Notes: a model not told the origin generated them from the sequence alone. Numbered from the stretch's first letter, positions 45,770 to 56,067 are shown. The stretch is 64,000 nt of DNA from Maribacter sp. (GCA_011050675.1 DRFI01000018.1:62001-126000); one strand, 5' to 3'. Numbers and translations: made by a program.

Positions 45770-45922
45770 ATGCAATTAGATTTATAATACTCTGTTTTGA
45801 AGTATTGAATATGGTATATAACAACAGTTCAATTTATTGATTATCAGGTGAATAGGTTGTTTTTTGATAAAATGGATTTGTACAGTCTATTGTTGTTAAA
45901 ATTAGAAATTTTTATAAACTTT

Positions 45923-45930
45923 TATCTTTG
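45923..45930 (+). promoter_or_regulatory. Possible secondary -7 element before ilvD
   Basis: TATCTTTG matches TAnnTTTG, 46 bases before the ilvD start and past the attenuator. The nearest TTG (45893-45895) is 27 bases away, too far. If active it would give a basal transcript not subject to attenuation. The rest of 45770-45976 contains no supported gene. Confidence 0.3.
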
Positions 45931-45976
45931 GTTTAACAGTATTAAGAAATCAAGATAAGCATACGAGAATTACATT

Positions 45977-47653
45977 ATGGAATTGAACAAACATAGTAAG
46001 AATGTAACCCAAGATCCAACACAACCAGCGGCACAAGCAATGCTATATGCTATTGGTTTGACTGAAGAAGATTTAAAGAAGCCATTAATTGGTATTGGTA
46101 GTACAGGTTATGAGGGCAATCCTTGCAACATGCACTTAAATGATTTGGCTCAAGAGGTTAAAGCAGGTGTTAATGGCAGTGGATTGGTTGGTCTTGTTTT
46201 TAATACTATAGGTGTAAGTGACGGAATTTCAATGGGGACATATGGAATGCGTTATTCACTTCCTTCAAGAGATATTATTGCAGATTCTATGGAAACTGTG
46301 GTACAGGCAATGAACTATGATGGTTTGGTTACTGTAGTTGGCTGTGATAAAAATATGCCGGGTGCACTTATGGCGATGATTCGTTTAGATAGACCATCTG
46401 TTTTGGTATATGGTGGTACAATTGCTTCTGGTTGTTTTAAGGATAAGAAATTAGATGTAGTTTCTGCATTTGAAGCTTGGGGAGAGAAGGTCGCTGGTAC
46501 TATGAATGAGGAGGATTACAAAGGTGTAATTCAAAATGCTTGCCCTGGAGCAGGTGCTTGTGGTGGAATGTATACGGCTAATACAATGGCGTCAGCCATT
46601 GAAGCTTTAGGTATGGCTATGCCTTATAATTCATCTAACCCAGCAATAGGTAAACAAAAACAAAATGATGCAATTGAATCTGGTAAGGCTTTAAAGAACT
46701 TATTGGAAAAAGATATTAAACCTAGCGATATAATAACCCGTAAGTCTTTTGAGAATGCGGTTCGTTTATTGACTTTATTAGGTGGTTCTACAAATGCGGT
46801 ATTACACTTCCTTGCAATTGCCAAGGCTGCCGATATTGATTTTACCTTAGATGATTTTCAGAAAATTAGTGATACAACTCCATTCTTAGCAGATTTAAAG
46901 CCAAGTGGTAAGTTTTTAATGGAAGATGTTCACCGCGTAGGTGGTATACCTGCTGTTATGAAATTTATGCTTGAAAATGGAATGTTGCATGGAGATTGTC
47001 TTACGGTAACGGGTAAAACTATTGCTGAGAATTTGGCAGATGTACCTGGTTTATTAGAACATCAACAAGTTATAAAACCATTAAGTAATCCTATTAAGGC
47101 AACAGGTCACTTACGTATTCTTTATGGTAATCTAGCAACTGAAGGTTCTGTGGCTAAGATTACAGGTAAAGAAGGTTTGTATTTCTCAGGTCCTGCGAAA
47201 GTGTATAATGATGAGTTCTTAGCTAATGCCGGTATCGGTAAAGGTGAAGTGAAAAAAGGTGATGTAGTGGTTATACGTTATGAAGGTCCTAAAGGAGGAC
47301 CGGGTATGCCAGAAATGTTAAAGCCAACTGCGGCTATTATGGGAGCTGGTCTAGGTAAAGATGTAGCGTTAATTACAGATGGTCGTTTCTCTGGCGGTAC
47401 ACATGGTTTTGTAGTAGGTCATGTTTCTCCTGAAGCTCAGGATGGTGGAGCTATCGGACTTTTGGAAGATGGAGATATTATTACCATTGACGCTGAGAAA
47501 AATGAGATTTCGGTTAACTTAACAGATGAGCAGCTATCAGAAAGAAAGAAGAATTGGAAACAGCCAGAATTAAAGGTGAAGAGAGGTAGTTTATATAAAT
47601 ATGCCCGTACGGTTTCATCTGCATCTAAAGGTTGTGTTACCGATGAGTTTTAA
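45977..47653 (+). CDS. ilvD: Dihydroxy-acid dehydratase
   Basis: 558 residues, full length. Iron-sulfur cysteines are in VGCDKNMPG and in [20 protein letters not shown], with a third in the GNPCNMH segment. C-terminal motifs [12 protein letters not shown] and [23 protein letters not shown] are intact. It dehydrates dihydroxy-acids in the last but one step of valine and isoleucine synthesis. It is the first structural gene after the attenuator, 267 bases from the leader peptide stop. The next gene follows after 94 bases. Confidence 0.97.
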   Translation: MELNKHSKNVTQDPTQPAAQAMLYAIGLTEEDLKKPLIGIGSTGYEGNPCNMHLNDLAQEVKAGVNGSGLVGLVFNTIGVSDGISMGTYGMRYSLPSRDIIADSMETVVQAMNYDGLVTVVGCDKNMPGALMAMIRLDRPSVLVYGGTIASGCFKDKKLDVVSAFEAWGEKVAGTMNEEDYKGVIQNACPGAGACGGMYTANTMASAIEALGMAMPYNSSNPAIGKQKQNDAIESGKALKNLLEKDIKPSDIITRKSFENAVRLLTLLGGSTNAVLHFLAIAKAADIDFTLDDFQKISDTTPFLADLKPSGKFLMEDVHRVGGIPAVMKFMLENGMLHGDCLTVTGKTIAENLADVPGLLEHQQVIKPLSNPIKATGHLRILYGNLATEGSVAKITGKEGLYFSGPAKVYNDEFLANAGIGKGEVKKGDVVVIRYEGPKGGPGMPEMLKPTAAIMGAGLGKDVALITDGRFSGGTHGFVVGHVSPEAQDGGAIGLLEDGDIITIDAEKNEISVNLTDEQLSERKKNWKQPELKVKRGSLYKYARTVSSASKGCVTDEF

Positions 47654-47747
47654 ATAACACCAGCTAGATATTAATTAGTTATAGGTGGAAATATAATATC
47701 AGGTAATTGTAACTCTTAAATGCGATGCTTGAATTTGATCATTAATT

Positions 47748-49481
47748 ATGGAAACAGTAAAAGAGAAGAAAAAAGGTACGGATTCCAAGAAAACTATACA
47801 GATTTCTGGAGCAGAGGCATTAATTCATTGTTTATTAGCTGAAGGTGTAGAAACAATGTATGGCTACCCTGGTGGTGCTATTATGCCTGTCTATGATGAA
47901 CTATATAAGTTTCAAGATAAATTAACACATATACTTACAAGACATGAACAGGGTGCAACGCATGCAGCTCAAGGTTATGCTAGAGTTTCGGGTAAAGTAG
48001 GTGTTGCAATAGCAACATCTGGTCCTGGAGCAACCAATTTGGTTACTGGTCTTGCAGATGCTCAAATAGACTCTACGCCTATGGTATGCATCACGGGTCA
48101 GGTAACTAGACAATTGTTGGGTACCGATGCTTTTCAAGAAACCGATATTATTGGTATTTCTACCCCAGTAACAAAGTGGAACTATCAAATAACAGAAGCT
48201 TCTGAAATTCCAGAAGTAATGGCAAAGGCTTTCTATATAGCAAAATCAGGTAGACCGGGTCCGGTTTTAATTGATATAACAAAGAACGCTCAAATAGATA
48301 AGTTCGATTTCTCTTATGAGAAATGCACTGCTGTACGTAGTTATAAGCCAGTTCCAAAACCAGATGCTACGGCAATACAGGCTGCTGCCGATTTAATCAA
48401 TAACGCTAAAAAACCTTTTATCGTTTGGGGACAAGGTGTAATTCTTGGTCAGGCGGAAGCTGAGCTGAAAGAACTAGTTGAAAAAACTGGTATACCGGCT
48501 GCATGGACAATCATGGGAGCATCCGCATTAGATACATCACATCCTTTAAATGTGGGTATGGTGGGTATGCATGGTAATTATGGTCCTAACGTGTTGACTA
48601 ACGAGTGCGATTTACTAATTGCCATAGGTATGCGTTTTGACGATCGTGTTACTGGTAATTTAGATTTTTATGCGAAACAAGCCAAAGTAATTCACTTTGA
48701 AATTGACCCTGCAGAAATAAACAAGAATGTTCATGCAGATGTTGCTGTTTTAGGGAATTCTAAAGATACACTAGGTCTAGTTTTGCCTTTGTTGAATAAA
48801 AATAAGCATGAATCTTGGCATAATTTATTCAAAGAGAAATATAAAATTGAATTCGATACTATAATCAAAAATGATATACACCCTACCAAAGGTGGTTTAA
48901 CAATGGGTGAGGTTATCGAGGAAATCAACTTGGCCTCTAATAATAAAGCAGTAATTGTATCAGATGTTGGTCAACATCAAATGATTGCTTGTAGATACGC
49001 TAAGTTTTCACAATCTAAAAGTAATATTACCTCTGGTGGTTTAGGTACAATGGGCTTTGCTTTACCTGCAGCTATTGGAGCTAAAATGGGAGCAATGGAT
49101 AGGGAAGTGGTTGCGATCATCGGTGATGGTGGTTATCAAATGACTATTCAAGAGCTTGGCGTAATATTTCAGCACAGGGTACCTGTTAAGATTGTTGTGT
49201 TGAACAACGAGCACTTGGGTATGGTGCGTCAGTGGCAAGAGTTATTCTTTGAAAAAAGATATGCTTCAACGGTGATGGTGAATCCTGATTTTGTAAAAAT
49301 TGCAGAAGGATATAGTATAGAAGCGAAACGAATTTCTGAACGTAAAGATTTAAAATCTACTATTCAGAAAATGATGGCTTCTAAAGAACCATATTTTTTA
49401 GAAGTAAAGGTTCAACAAGAGGATAACGTATTCCCAATGATACCTTCTGGAGCATCTGTTTCAGATGTTAGATTGAAGTAA
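47748..49481 (+). CDS. ilvB: Acetolactate synthase large (catalytic) subunit
   Basis: 577 residues. The TPP-binding catalytic glutamate is in RHEQGATHAAQGYAR (about 65-79), FAD-binding and TPP pyrophosphate motifs are GDGGYQMTIQEL and VLNNEHLGMVRQWQELFF, and the N-terminal extension is short and lysine-rich. It condenses pyruvate with pyruvate or 2-oxobutyrate, the first common step of valine, leucine and isoleucine synthesis. A methyltransferase gene separates it from the regulatory subunit ilvN. Confidence 0.96.
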   Translation: METVKEKKKGTDSKKTIQISGAEALIHCLLAEGVETMYGYPGGAIMPVYDELYKFQDKLTHILTRHEQGATHAAQGYARVSGKVGVAIATSGPGATNLVTGLADAQIDSTPMVCITGQVTRQLLGTDAFQETDIIGISTPVTKWNYQITEASEIPEVMAKAFYIAKSGRPGPVLIDITKNAQIDKFDFSYEKCTAVRSYKPVPKPDATAIQAAADLINNAKKPFIVWGQGVILGQAEAELKELVEKTGIPAAWTIMGASALDTSHPLNVGMVGMHGNYGPNVLTNECDLLIAIGMRFDDRVTGNLDFYAKQAKVIHFEIDPAEINKNVHADVAVLGNSKDTLGLVLPLLNKNKHESWHNLFKEKYKIEFDTIIKNDIHPTKGGLTMGEVIEEINLASNNKAVIVSDVGQHQMIACRYAKFSQSKSNITSGGLGTMGFALPAAIGAKMGAMDREVVAIIGDGGYQMTIQELGVIFQHRVPVKIVVLNNEHLGMVRQWQELFFEKRYASTVMVNPDFVKIAEGYSIEAKRISERKDLKSTIQKMMASKEPYFLEVKVQQEDNVFPMIPSGASVSDVRLK

Positions 49482-49493
49482 CAAGATAAAATC

Positions 49494-50072
49494 ATGAACG
49501 ATACTAGCATACAGGACATTCCAAAAATACACAAGGAAATTACTCGAAAGTCTGAAGAAATTGGTTTTACAATGCCGTCAGATTTATATGTTGGTAGCTT
49601 CCTCAAAACATTAATAGCTTCTAAGCCAAAAGGAAGGTTTTTAGAAATTGGCACAGGTATAGGACTCAGCCTTTCTTGGATGATAGAAGGTATGGATGCT
49701 GACTCTAGTTTGGTGTCGGTAGATAATGATGAAGAATTGATATCTATTGCCTCTAGCTACTTTGGAGAAGATGATAGAGTTGAACTCATTTGCCAAGATG
49801 GAACAGATTGGATAAAGGAATATTCGGGAGCAAAGTTCGATTTGATTTTTGCCGATGCTTGGCCCGGTAAGTACAGTGAGATAGATGAGGTTCTTGACTT
49901 GATTAAAGCAGGAGGGTTTTATATTATCGATGATATGACAAAACAACCAAACTGGCCAGATGGCCATGAGGATAATGTGATAACATTGACTGCTTATTTA
50001 GAGAAACGTGACGATTTGCAATTGACCAAAATGAATTGGTCTACTGGCTTAATAATGGCAGTAAAGAAGTAG
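49494..50072 (+). CDS. Class I SAM-dependent O-methyltransferase-like protein within the ilv operon
   Basis: 192 residues with a Rossmann-type methyltransferase fold. The SAM-binding motif I is FLEIGTGIGLSLSWM (about 45-59), acidic residues SVDNDE follow at motif II, and FDLIFADAWPGKY is motif post-I/IV, as in the catechol-O-methyltransferase-like family (methyltransf_24). There is no signal peptide. It starts 12 bases after ilvB and ends 62 bases before ilvN, in the same direction. Its substrate is unknown; its position between the two acetolactate synthase subunits is not explained by known pathway chemistry. Confidence 0.82.
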   Translation: MNDTSIQDIPKIHKEITRKSEEIGFTMPSDLYVGSFLKTLIASKPKGRFLEIGTGIGLSLSWMIEGMDADSSLVSVDNDEELISIASSYFGEDDRVELICQDGTDWIKEYSGAKFDLIFADAWPGKYSEIDEVLDLIKAGGFYIIDDMTKQPNWPDGHEDNVITLTAYLEKRDDLQLTKMNWSTGLIMAVKK

Positions 50073-50134
50073 TAAGGATAAATAATAATGACACCATAAA
50101 ATCCTTTTTAAAAAGGAGTAGGTAATGAAAGCTT

Positions 50135-50653
50135 ATGGAAAATCAATGGTTTACAATATCAGTATATTCAGAAAATAATGTTGGATTACTGAACAGGATT
50201 TCAGGTATATTTTTAAAGAGACATATTAATATTGAAAGTTTAAATGTATCTAAGTCAGAAATTGACGATGTTTCTAAATTTACGATAGTAGCACATACTA
50301 CAGAAAAGTGGGTGCATAATATTGTCGGTCAAATAGAAAAACAAATTGAGGTTATAAAGGCATATTATCATACCGATGATGAAACTATATATCAAGAATC
50401 GGCTTTGTTTAAAATTGCTTCTGGTCTTTTATTCGACGAACGTCAAATACAGAATATCATAAAAGATAACAATGCTCAAATCGTCACTGTTTCAAGAGAC
50501 TTTTTTGTCATCGCCAAAAGTGGAAGAAGAAATGAGATTGAAGAAATGTACGATCAGTTAAAACCATACGGCATTATGCAGTTTGTACGTTCTGGTCGAA
50601 TTTCAGTAACGAAAGATGAAATGAAAATTTCTGCGATACTTAAAGAATTTTAA
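50135..50653 (+). CDS. ilvN: Acetolactate synthase small (regulatory) subunit
   Basis: 172 residues with an N-terminal ACT domain (about 5-80, starting WFTISVYSENNVGLLNRISGIFLKR) followed by the second, C-terminal ACT-like domain (about 85-165, with GRRNEIEEMYDQLKPYGIMQFVRSGRI). It confers valine feedback inhibition on IlvB and stabilises the holoenzyme. The residues NVGLLNRI, where feedback-resistance mutations usually fall, look wild type. It lies between the methyltransferase and ilvC. Confidence 0.93.
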   Translation: MENQWFTISVYSENNVGLLNRISGIFLKRHINIESLNVSKSEIDDVSKFTIVAHTTEKWVHNIVGQIEKQIEVIKAYYHTDDETIYQESALFKIASGLLFDERQIQNIIKDNNAQIVTVSRDFFVIAKSGRRNEIEEMYDQLKPYGIMQFVRSGRISVTKDEMKISAILKEF

Positions 50654-50692
50654 TAACGAATTATATCAATAATCAAATAAAGTAAATACAAA

Positions 50693-52168
50693 ATGGCCAA
50701 TTATTTTAATACGCTATCATTAAGAGATAAATTAACGCAACTTGGAAAATGTCGTTTCATGGATTCGTCTGAGTTTGCAGATGGTGTAAATGCTTTAAAA
50801 GGCAAAAAAATTGTAATCGTAGGTTGTGGAGCACAAGGTTTAAACCAAGGTTTGAACATGAGAGATTCTGGTTTGGATATTTCTTATACGCTTCGTAGTG
50901 CTGCTATAAAGGAAAAAAGACAATCTTTTATCAATGCCTCTGAAAACGGATTTACAGTAGGTACTTATGAAGAATTGATTCCTACTGCCGATGTTGTAAT
51001 TAACCTTACTCCAGATAAGCAGCATACTGCTGTTGTTGGTGCGGTTATGCCATTGATGAAAAAAGATGCTACACTTTCTTACTCACACGGTTTTAATATT
51101 GTTGAAGAAGGTATGCAAATACGTGAAGATATTACGGTAATTATGGTTGCTCCAAAATGCCCGGGATCAGAAGTACGTGAAGAATATAAAAGAGGTTTTG
51201 GTGTACCTACATTAATTGCTGTTCACCCAAACAATGACCCACTAGGTAAAGGATTGGAACAAGCGAAAGCTTATGCAGTTGGTACAGGTGGTGATAGAGC
51301 AGGGGTATTGATGTCTTCTTTTGTTGCTGAGGTAAAATCAGATTTAATGGGAGAGCAGACTATTCTTTGTGGTTTGTTACAAACTGGTTCTATTCTTTGT
51401 TTCGATAAAATGATCGAAAAAGGTATAGATGCAGGTTATGCTTCTAAATTGATACAGTACGGATGGGAAACTATCACAGAGGGTATGAAATATGGTGGTA
51501 TTACTCACATGATGGACCGTCTTTCAAATCCTGCAAAAGTGAAGGCGTTTGAGCTTTCAGAAGAATTAAAAGAAATTATGCGTCCGTTGTTTCAAAAGCA
51601 TATGGATGATATTATGACTGGTCATTTCTCTAAAACAATGATGGAAGATTGGGCTAATGATGATAAAAATTTATTAACGTGGAGAGCTGCAACAGGAGAA
51701 ACTGCTTTTGAGAAAACACCTGCAGGTAATCAAGAAATTACGGAGCAAGAGTTTTATGATAACGGAGTTTTAATGGTAGCTATGGTAAGAGCTGGTGTTG
51801 AGTTGGCTTTTGAAGCAATGACGGAATCCGGTATTATTGCAGAATCTGCTTATTATGAGTCTTTACACGAAACTCCATTAATAGCTAATACAATTGCACG
51901 TAAGAAATTGTTTGAAATGAACCGTGTTATTTCTGATACTGCTGAATATGGTTGTTATCTTTTTGATCATGCTTGTAAGCCGTTATTAACAGATTTTATG
52001 AAAGGTATAGATACAGATGTTATTGGTAAAAACTTCTCTGAAGGTATTGATAACGATGTTGATAATGCTCAATTAATTGCCATAAATAAGGCATTACGTA
52101 CGCATCCGGTAGAGATTGTTGGTACACGTTTACGTGAGTCAATGACTGCTATGAAGCCTATCGTATAG
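50693..52168 (+). CDS. ilvC: Ketol-acid reductoisomerase, long (class II) form
   Basis: 491 residues, the class II length as in E. coli, with the extra C-terminal knot domain. NADPH-binding is seen as [16 protein letters not shown] (about 39-54), followed by the class II loop [16 protein letters not shown]. Metal-binding and substrate motifs are in [17 protein letters not shown] and [12 protein letters not shown]. It reduces and rearranges acetolactate and acetohydroxybutyrate to dihydroxy-acids. It starts 39 bases after ilvN. Confidence 0.96.
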   Translation: MANYFNTLSLRDKLTQLGKCRFMDSSEFADGVNALKGKKIVIVGCGAQGLNQGLNMRDSGLDISYTLRSAAIKEKRQSFINASENGFTVGTYEELIPTADVVINLTPDKQHTAVVGAVMPLMKKDATLSYSHGFNIVEEGMQIREDITVIMVAPKCPGSEVREEYKRGFGVPTLIAVHPNNDPLGKGLEQAKAYAVGTGGDRAGVLMSSFVAEVKSDLMGEQTILCGLLQTGSILCFDKMIEKGIDAGYASKLIQYGWETITEGMKYGGITHMMDRLSNPAKVKAFELSEELKEIMRPLFQKHMDDIMTGHFSKTMMEDWANDDKNLLTWRAATGETAFEKTPAGNQEITEQEFYDNGVLMVAMVRAGVELAFEAMTESGIIAESAYYESLHETPLIANTIARKKLFEMNRVISDTAEYGCYLFDHACKPLLTDFMKGIDTDVIGKNFSEGIDNDVDNAQLIAINKALRTHPVEIVGTRLRESMTAMKPIV

Positions 52169-52193
52169 ATTTATAATTTTTATAGTTATACCG

Positions 52194-52275
52194 ATTGTCC
52201 GGTTAGGTACATTCTAGAAGTTGCAAACCATTGTTGATTTGTAATACTTTACAGAACTGTTCTTAAGCGGACAAT
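52194..52275 (+). repeat. Inverted repeat between ilvC and ilvA
   Basis: Arms ATTGTCCG (52194-52201) and CGGACAAT (52268-52275) are perfect 8-base inverted copies 66 bases apart. A smaller hairpin (AGAAC-T-GTTCT, 52253-52263) lies between them. There is no U-run and no ATG in the gap, so it is not another leader-peptide attenuator. It may be an operator, an RNA processing site or a chance match. Confidence 0.35.
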
Positions 52276-52307
52276 TTAGGTTTCATACGAATAAATAAAA
52301 TTCCCAA

Positions 52308-53591
52308 GTGCGTAAAACAAATGATATGAGAGGGACAAAACCAGCATATTTTCCAGAACTAGATGATGTAATTCAAGCAGCGCAGGTTATTTCTGAAATA
52401 TCAGATGTTACTCCGCTAACGGAAAGCATCAGATTGTCAAAACAATTTAACTGTGAGGTTCGATTAAAGCGAGAAGATTTACAACGAGTTAGATCATATA
52501 AAATTAGAGGTGCATTTAATAAAATCAGCTCTTTATCAGAAGAAGATAGAGCTAAAGGAATAATTTGTGCAAGTGCAGGTAATCATGCACAAGGTGTTGC
52601 ATTTGCATGTTTCCATTTAAAAATAAAGGGAACTATTTACATGCCATCTGTTACGCCTAAGCAAAAGGTAGAACAAACAAAATTATTTGGAGGGGAATGG
52701 GTAGAGATTGTTTTGGAAGGGGATACTTTTGATGATGCTTCACAAGCAGCTAGTGCTTTCGGTGCTAAAACAGGGAGTATTTTCGTTCACCCTTTCAATG
52801 ACCCTAAAATAATTGAAGGTCAGGCAACAGTTGGTTTAGAGCTAATTTCACAGTCTAAAACACCTATAGATTACCTTTTTGTGTGTATAGGCGGTGGCGG
52901 TCTAGCATCTGGACTTATTAGTGTTTTTAGCCAACTTTCACCGAATACCAAAATAATAGGAGTAGAACCAAAGGGAGCTCCTTCTATGAAAACGGCTATA
53001 GATGCCGGTGAAGTAATAGCTCTTGATAATATAGATAAGTTCATTGATGGGGCCGCAGTAAAAAGGGTAGGTGATCTAACATATGCTATTTGTAATTATT
53101 ATCTAGATAGTATGGTTACCGTTGATGAGGGCAAGGTATGCCAGACAATTCTTGACCTTTATAATAGAGATGCCATTGTGGTTGAGCCAGCGGGTGCTTT
53201 GTCAATTGCGGTACTAGATGATTATAAAGATGAAATAGAAGGTAAAAACATAGTTTGTATTATTGGTGGTAGCAATAATGATATTACCAGAACAGCAGAA
53301 ATTAAAGAAAGAGCACTTTTATATGGTAAATTAAAACATTATTTCATTATCAGATTCCCTCAAAGACCAGGAGCATTAAAAGAGTTTGTAGTAGATATTT
53401 TAGGTCCAACGGATGATATTACCCATTTTGAGTATTCCAAGAAATCTAGTAGGGAAAATGCACCAGCTGTTGTGGGTATTGAACTTAAGCATCCAGAAGA
53501 CTTACAGCCATTAATTGATAGAATGAAAACTAACAATTTTTATGGAGATTATATAAATGATAAACCAGATTTGTTTGAATATTTGGTTTAA
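52308..53591 (+). CDS. ilvA: Threonine ammonia-lyase (biosynthetic)
   Basis: 427 residues with the PLP lysine Lys65 in RSYKIRGAFNK, the phosphate loop IGGGGLASGL, and one C-terminal ACT-like regulatory domain (about 340-425) instead of the two of the enterobacterial enzyme. It makes 2-oxobutyrate for isoleucine. The frame opens with GTG; an in-frame ATG six codons later (52326, MRGTKPAY) is an equally plausible start. It is the last gene of the ilv operon, 139 bases after ilvC. Confidence 0.92.
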   Translation: MRKTNDMRGTKPAYFPELDDVIQAAQVISEISDVTPLTESIRLSKQFNCEVRLKREDLQRVRSYKIRGAFNKISSLSEEDRAKGIICASAGNHAQGVAFACFHLKIKGTIYMPSVTPKQKVEQTKLFGGEWVEIVLEGDTFDDASQAASAFGAKTGSIFVHPFNDPKIIEGQATVGLELISQSKTPIDYLFVCIGGGGLASGLISVFSQLSPNTKIIGVEPKGAPSMKTAIDAGEVIALDNIDKFIDGAAVKRVGDLTYAICNYYLDSMVTVDEGKVCQTILDLYNRDAIVVEPAGALSIAVLDDYKDEIEGKNIVCIIGGSNNDITRTAEIKERALLYGKLKHYFIIRFPQRPGALKEFVVDILGPTDDITHFEYSKKSSRENAPAVVGIELKHPEDLQPLIDRMKTNNFYGDYINDKPDLFEYLV

Positions 53592-53685
53592 ACTACTTTT
53601 AGTATTAGTAAATTTTGGGTACGCTAAACAATTAGAAGTCAATCAATAAAATATCATCTATCATAGTATAAATAGAAAATAAGAA

Positions 53686-55272
53686 ATGAGCGATATAAAG
53701 ATTCCAGAAGAGTTTCAGATTACATCAACTATAGATCAAAAACATTATTTGGTCAATGGAGAGTTAAAAGAATGGAAAGGGGATACTACTAAGGTATATT
53801 CTACAATTTCATCAACTAAAGAATATAAGCCTACTTTATTGGGAAGTATACCAGATTTGCAAGAAGCAGAGGCTTTAGACGCATTAAATGGTGCTTTAAA
53901 GGCATACGACAAAGGAAAAGGAGTTTGGCCAACTATGCACGTTAAAGACCGTATTGAGTGTATGGAGGTTTTCGTTAAGAAGATGAAAACGAAGCGAGAC
54001 GAGGTTGTTAAATTATTGATGTGGGAAATAGGTAAATCATTACCAGATTCACAAAAAGAATTTGACCGAACAGTTGAGTACATTGAAGATACTATTGAAG
54101 ATTATAAACAATTGGATCGAGATGCAGCTAAATTCACAAAGAATGACGGAGTTTATGCGCATATTAAAAGAGGACCGCTAGGTGTTGTTTTGTGCTTAGG
54201 ACCATACAACTATCCGTTAAATGAGACTTTCGCTTTGTTGATCCCTGCTATCATCATGGGTAATACAACAATATTTAAACCGGCAAAACATGGCGTTTTA
54301 TTAATTACTCCGCTATTAGAAGCTTTTCAAACTAGTTTCCCTAAAGGAGTTGTAAATGTTCTTTTTGGTCGTGGTAGAACTGTTGCTGCGCCAATTATGC
54401 AAACAGGTAAGGTAGATGTTTTGGCATTGATTGGTAATAGTAAATCGGCAAATGCTTTACAAGATCAACACCCAAAGAGTAATAGGTTACGATTGGTTTT
54501 AGGTTTGGAAGCTAAAAACCCTGCAATTATTTTACCAGATGCAGATTTAGATTTAACGATTAATGAATGCTTGGCAGGTACCTTGTCTTTTAATGGTCAA
54601 CGTTGTACGGCATTGAAAGTAGTTTATGTTCATGAAGATATAAGTTCTAAGTTCAATGAAGATTTCGCAAAGAAAGTAGATGAACTTAAATTTGGAAATC
54701 CTTGGGAAAACGGTGTTAAACTAACGCCATTACCAGAACCGGGTAAACCAGATTATATTCAAGAATTGATTGATGACGCGGTATCTAAAGGAGCTAAGAT
54801 TTTAAATAAAAAAGGCGGTAAACGTTTCGATAATTATATTTGGCCAGCTGTTCTTTATCCTGTTACTAAAGACATGCGTGTTTATCAAGAAGAGCAATTC
54901 GGACCTATTATACCTATTGTGCCATTTTCAGATATTGAAGAACCTTTAGATGATATGGCTGAAAGCAACTATGGCCAACAAGTAAGTTTGTTTGGTAAAG
55001 ATGTTTATGCGCTTTCTCCATTAATTGATACTTTGGTGAATTTAGTATGTCGTGTTAACTTGAATAGCTCTTGTCAAAGAGGACCAGATGTTTACCCTTT
55101 TACTGGAAGAAAAGATTCTGCGCAAGCTACCTTAAGTGTACATGATGCATTACGTTCATTCTCTATAAGAACATTTGTGGCATTTAAAGACAATGAATTG
55201 AATACGGAAATTATCCAACAATTATTGGAAGCTAAACTTTCCAATTTTGTGAGCACAGATTATATCTTATAA
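53686..55272 (+). CDS. NADP-dependent glyceraldehyde-3-phosphate dehydrogenase-like aldehyde dehydrogenase (GapN family)
   Basis: 528 residues with the aldehyde dehydrogenase fold and GapN-like length. The catalytic cysteine is Cys307 in [10 protein letters not shown]. The usual general base in ELGGK is replaced: the segment reads GLEAKNP, with Gly273 at the Glu position and Glu275 two residues on. The long segments [14 protein letters not shown] and [12 protein letters not shown] resemble GapN. The reaction would be non-phosphorylating oxidation of glyceraldehyde 3-phosphate to 3-phosphoglycerate with NADPH production. It has 94 bases separating it from ilvA and ends at a shared terminator. 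Substrate is by family resemblance. Confidence 0.8.
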   Translation: MSDIKIPEEFQITSTIDQKHYLVNGELKEWKGDTTKVYSTISSTKEYKPTLLGSIPDLQEAEALDALNGALKAYDKGKGVWPTMHVKDRIECMEVFVKKMKTKRDEVVKLLMWEIGKSLPDSQKEFDRTVEYIEDTIEDYKQLDRDAAKFTKNDGVYAHIKRGPLGVVLCLGPYNYPLNETFALLIPAIIMGNTTIFKPAKHGVLLITPLLEAFQTSFPKGVVNVLFGRGRTVAAPIMQTGKVDVLALIGNSKSANALQDQHPKSNRLRLVLGLEAKNPAIILPDADLDLTINECLAGTLSFNGQRCTALKVVYVHEDISSKFNEDFAKKVDELKFGNPWENGVKLTPLPEPGKPDYIQELIDDAVSKGAKILNKKGGKRFDNYIWPAVLYPVTKDMRVYQEEQFGPIIPIVPFSDIEEPLDDMAESNYGQQVSLFGKDVYALSPLIDTLVNLVCRVNLNSSCQRGPDVYPFTGRKDSAQATLSVHDALRSFSIRTFVAFKDNELNTEIIQQLLEAKLSNFVSTDYIL

Positions 55273-55297
55273 AAGTCTTAATTTAAGACTAGAATAA

Positions 55298-55327
55298 AAA
55301 CCTCTCCTAATTAATTAGGGGAGGTTT
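55298..55327. terminator. Bidirectional terminator overlapping the end of the small exported-protein gene
   Basis: A 15-bp near-perfect inverted repeat (one G-U) with A-run before and T-run after. It ends the plus-strand GapN-like transcript and overlaps the last codons of the convergent gene at 55311. Confidence 0.85.
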
Positions 55328-55949
55328 CTTTTTTACAATTACTGCTAATCTCCTTTGCTCTTTCTAACCCAGAATATGGGTAAAAAGGTATGGTCTGTTT
55401 TTCTTCTTCGAACAATACTATCGCTTGATCAATATCTTCGCAATATGGAGCTATTGATTTTTCAAAGAATTTTGCCGATCCCATATCCCATTCTGTTTTG
55501 CTTAGTAATACCCTTGGGTTGTTAGGTGCAATAGATGCTGCTTTTTTGTAAAGAGCAATGTTTTCTCCAGATAAGCTCATTCCGTATTTCTGACCATCAA
55601 AAGCTATGTACGCTGTATTTAATAGCGCATAGGAAACTAATATCTCTGGGTTGTTCTCCGAGATAGTGGCTGCGTTATCTAAATATCCTTTGGCTCTTGT
55701 GAGTTTAGTAGTAAGTAATGCTTCATCTTTTATGTTAAAGCTTGTTATGATTTCTATTAAACCTGCATAATATGAGGGTAGCCAATTATCGGTTTCCGCA
55801 GAAGCGATTCTTTCGAATAGTTGTATGGCTTCAGTGTTTTTCTGATTGCCCCATAATTCAAATGCTTTCGTCATGCCTTTTTCATAAGGTGTTTGTGCTG
55901 TTAAACTAATAGTAAAAATGAAGCTTGCAATCAAAAGAATAGTTTTCAT
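55311..55949 (-). CDS. Small exported TPR-like protein, partner of the TonB receptor
   Basis: 212 residues with a signal peptide (to about 19, SLTAQ). The rest is helical with two or three TPR-like units (IQLFERIASAETDNWLPSYYAGLIEI and ALYKKAASIAPNNPRVLLSKTEWDMGS). It begins 119 bases after the TonB receptor gene on the same strand and ends at the convergent terminator. It may help the receptor or bind its ligand. I do not recognise a named family. Confidence 0.65.
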   Translation of the reverse strand: MKTILLIASFIFTISLTAQTPYEKGMTKAFELWGNQKNTEAIQLFERIASAETDNWLPSYYAGLIEIITSFNIKDEALLTTKLTRAKGYLDNAATISENNPEILVSYALLNTAYIAFDGQKYGMSLSGENIALYKKAASIAPNNPRVLLSKTEWDMGSAKFFEKSIAPYCEDIDQAIVLFEEEKQTIPFYPYSGLERAKEISSNCKKETSPN

Positions 55950-56067
55950 GATTAAGTTATTTGATGTTATTTGATGTTATTTATTGTTGTTCAAATATCT
56001 CTCTATTGTTATGTTTTCAATAAAATAGATGACCGAGTTGTAGTATTATGGTATTGAATTGTAGTTA

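Noticed and set aside
45872..45958. A 28-codon Leu-rich frame after the attenuator, a candidate second leader peptide
   Set aside because: It contains a run of leucines but is not followed by any terminator hairpin before ilvD, so it cannot work as an attenuator.
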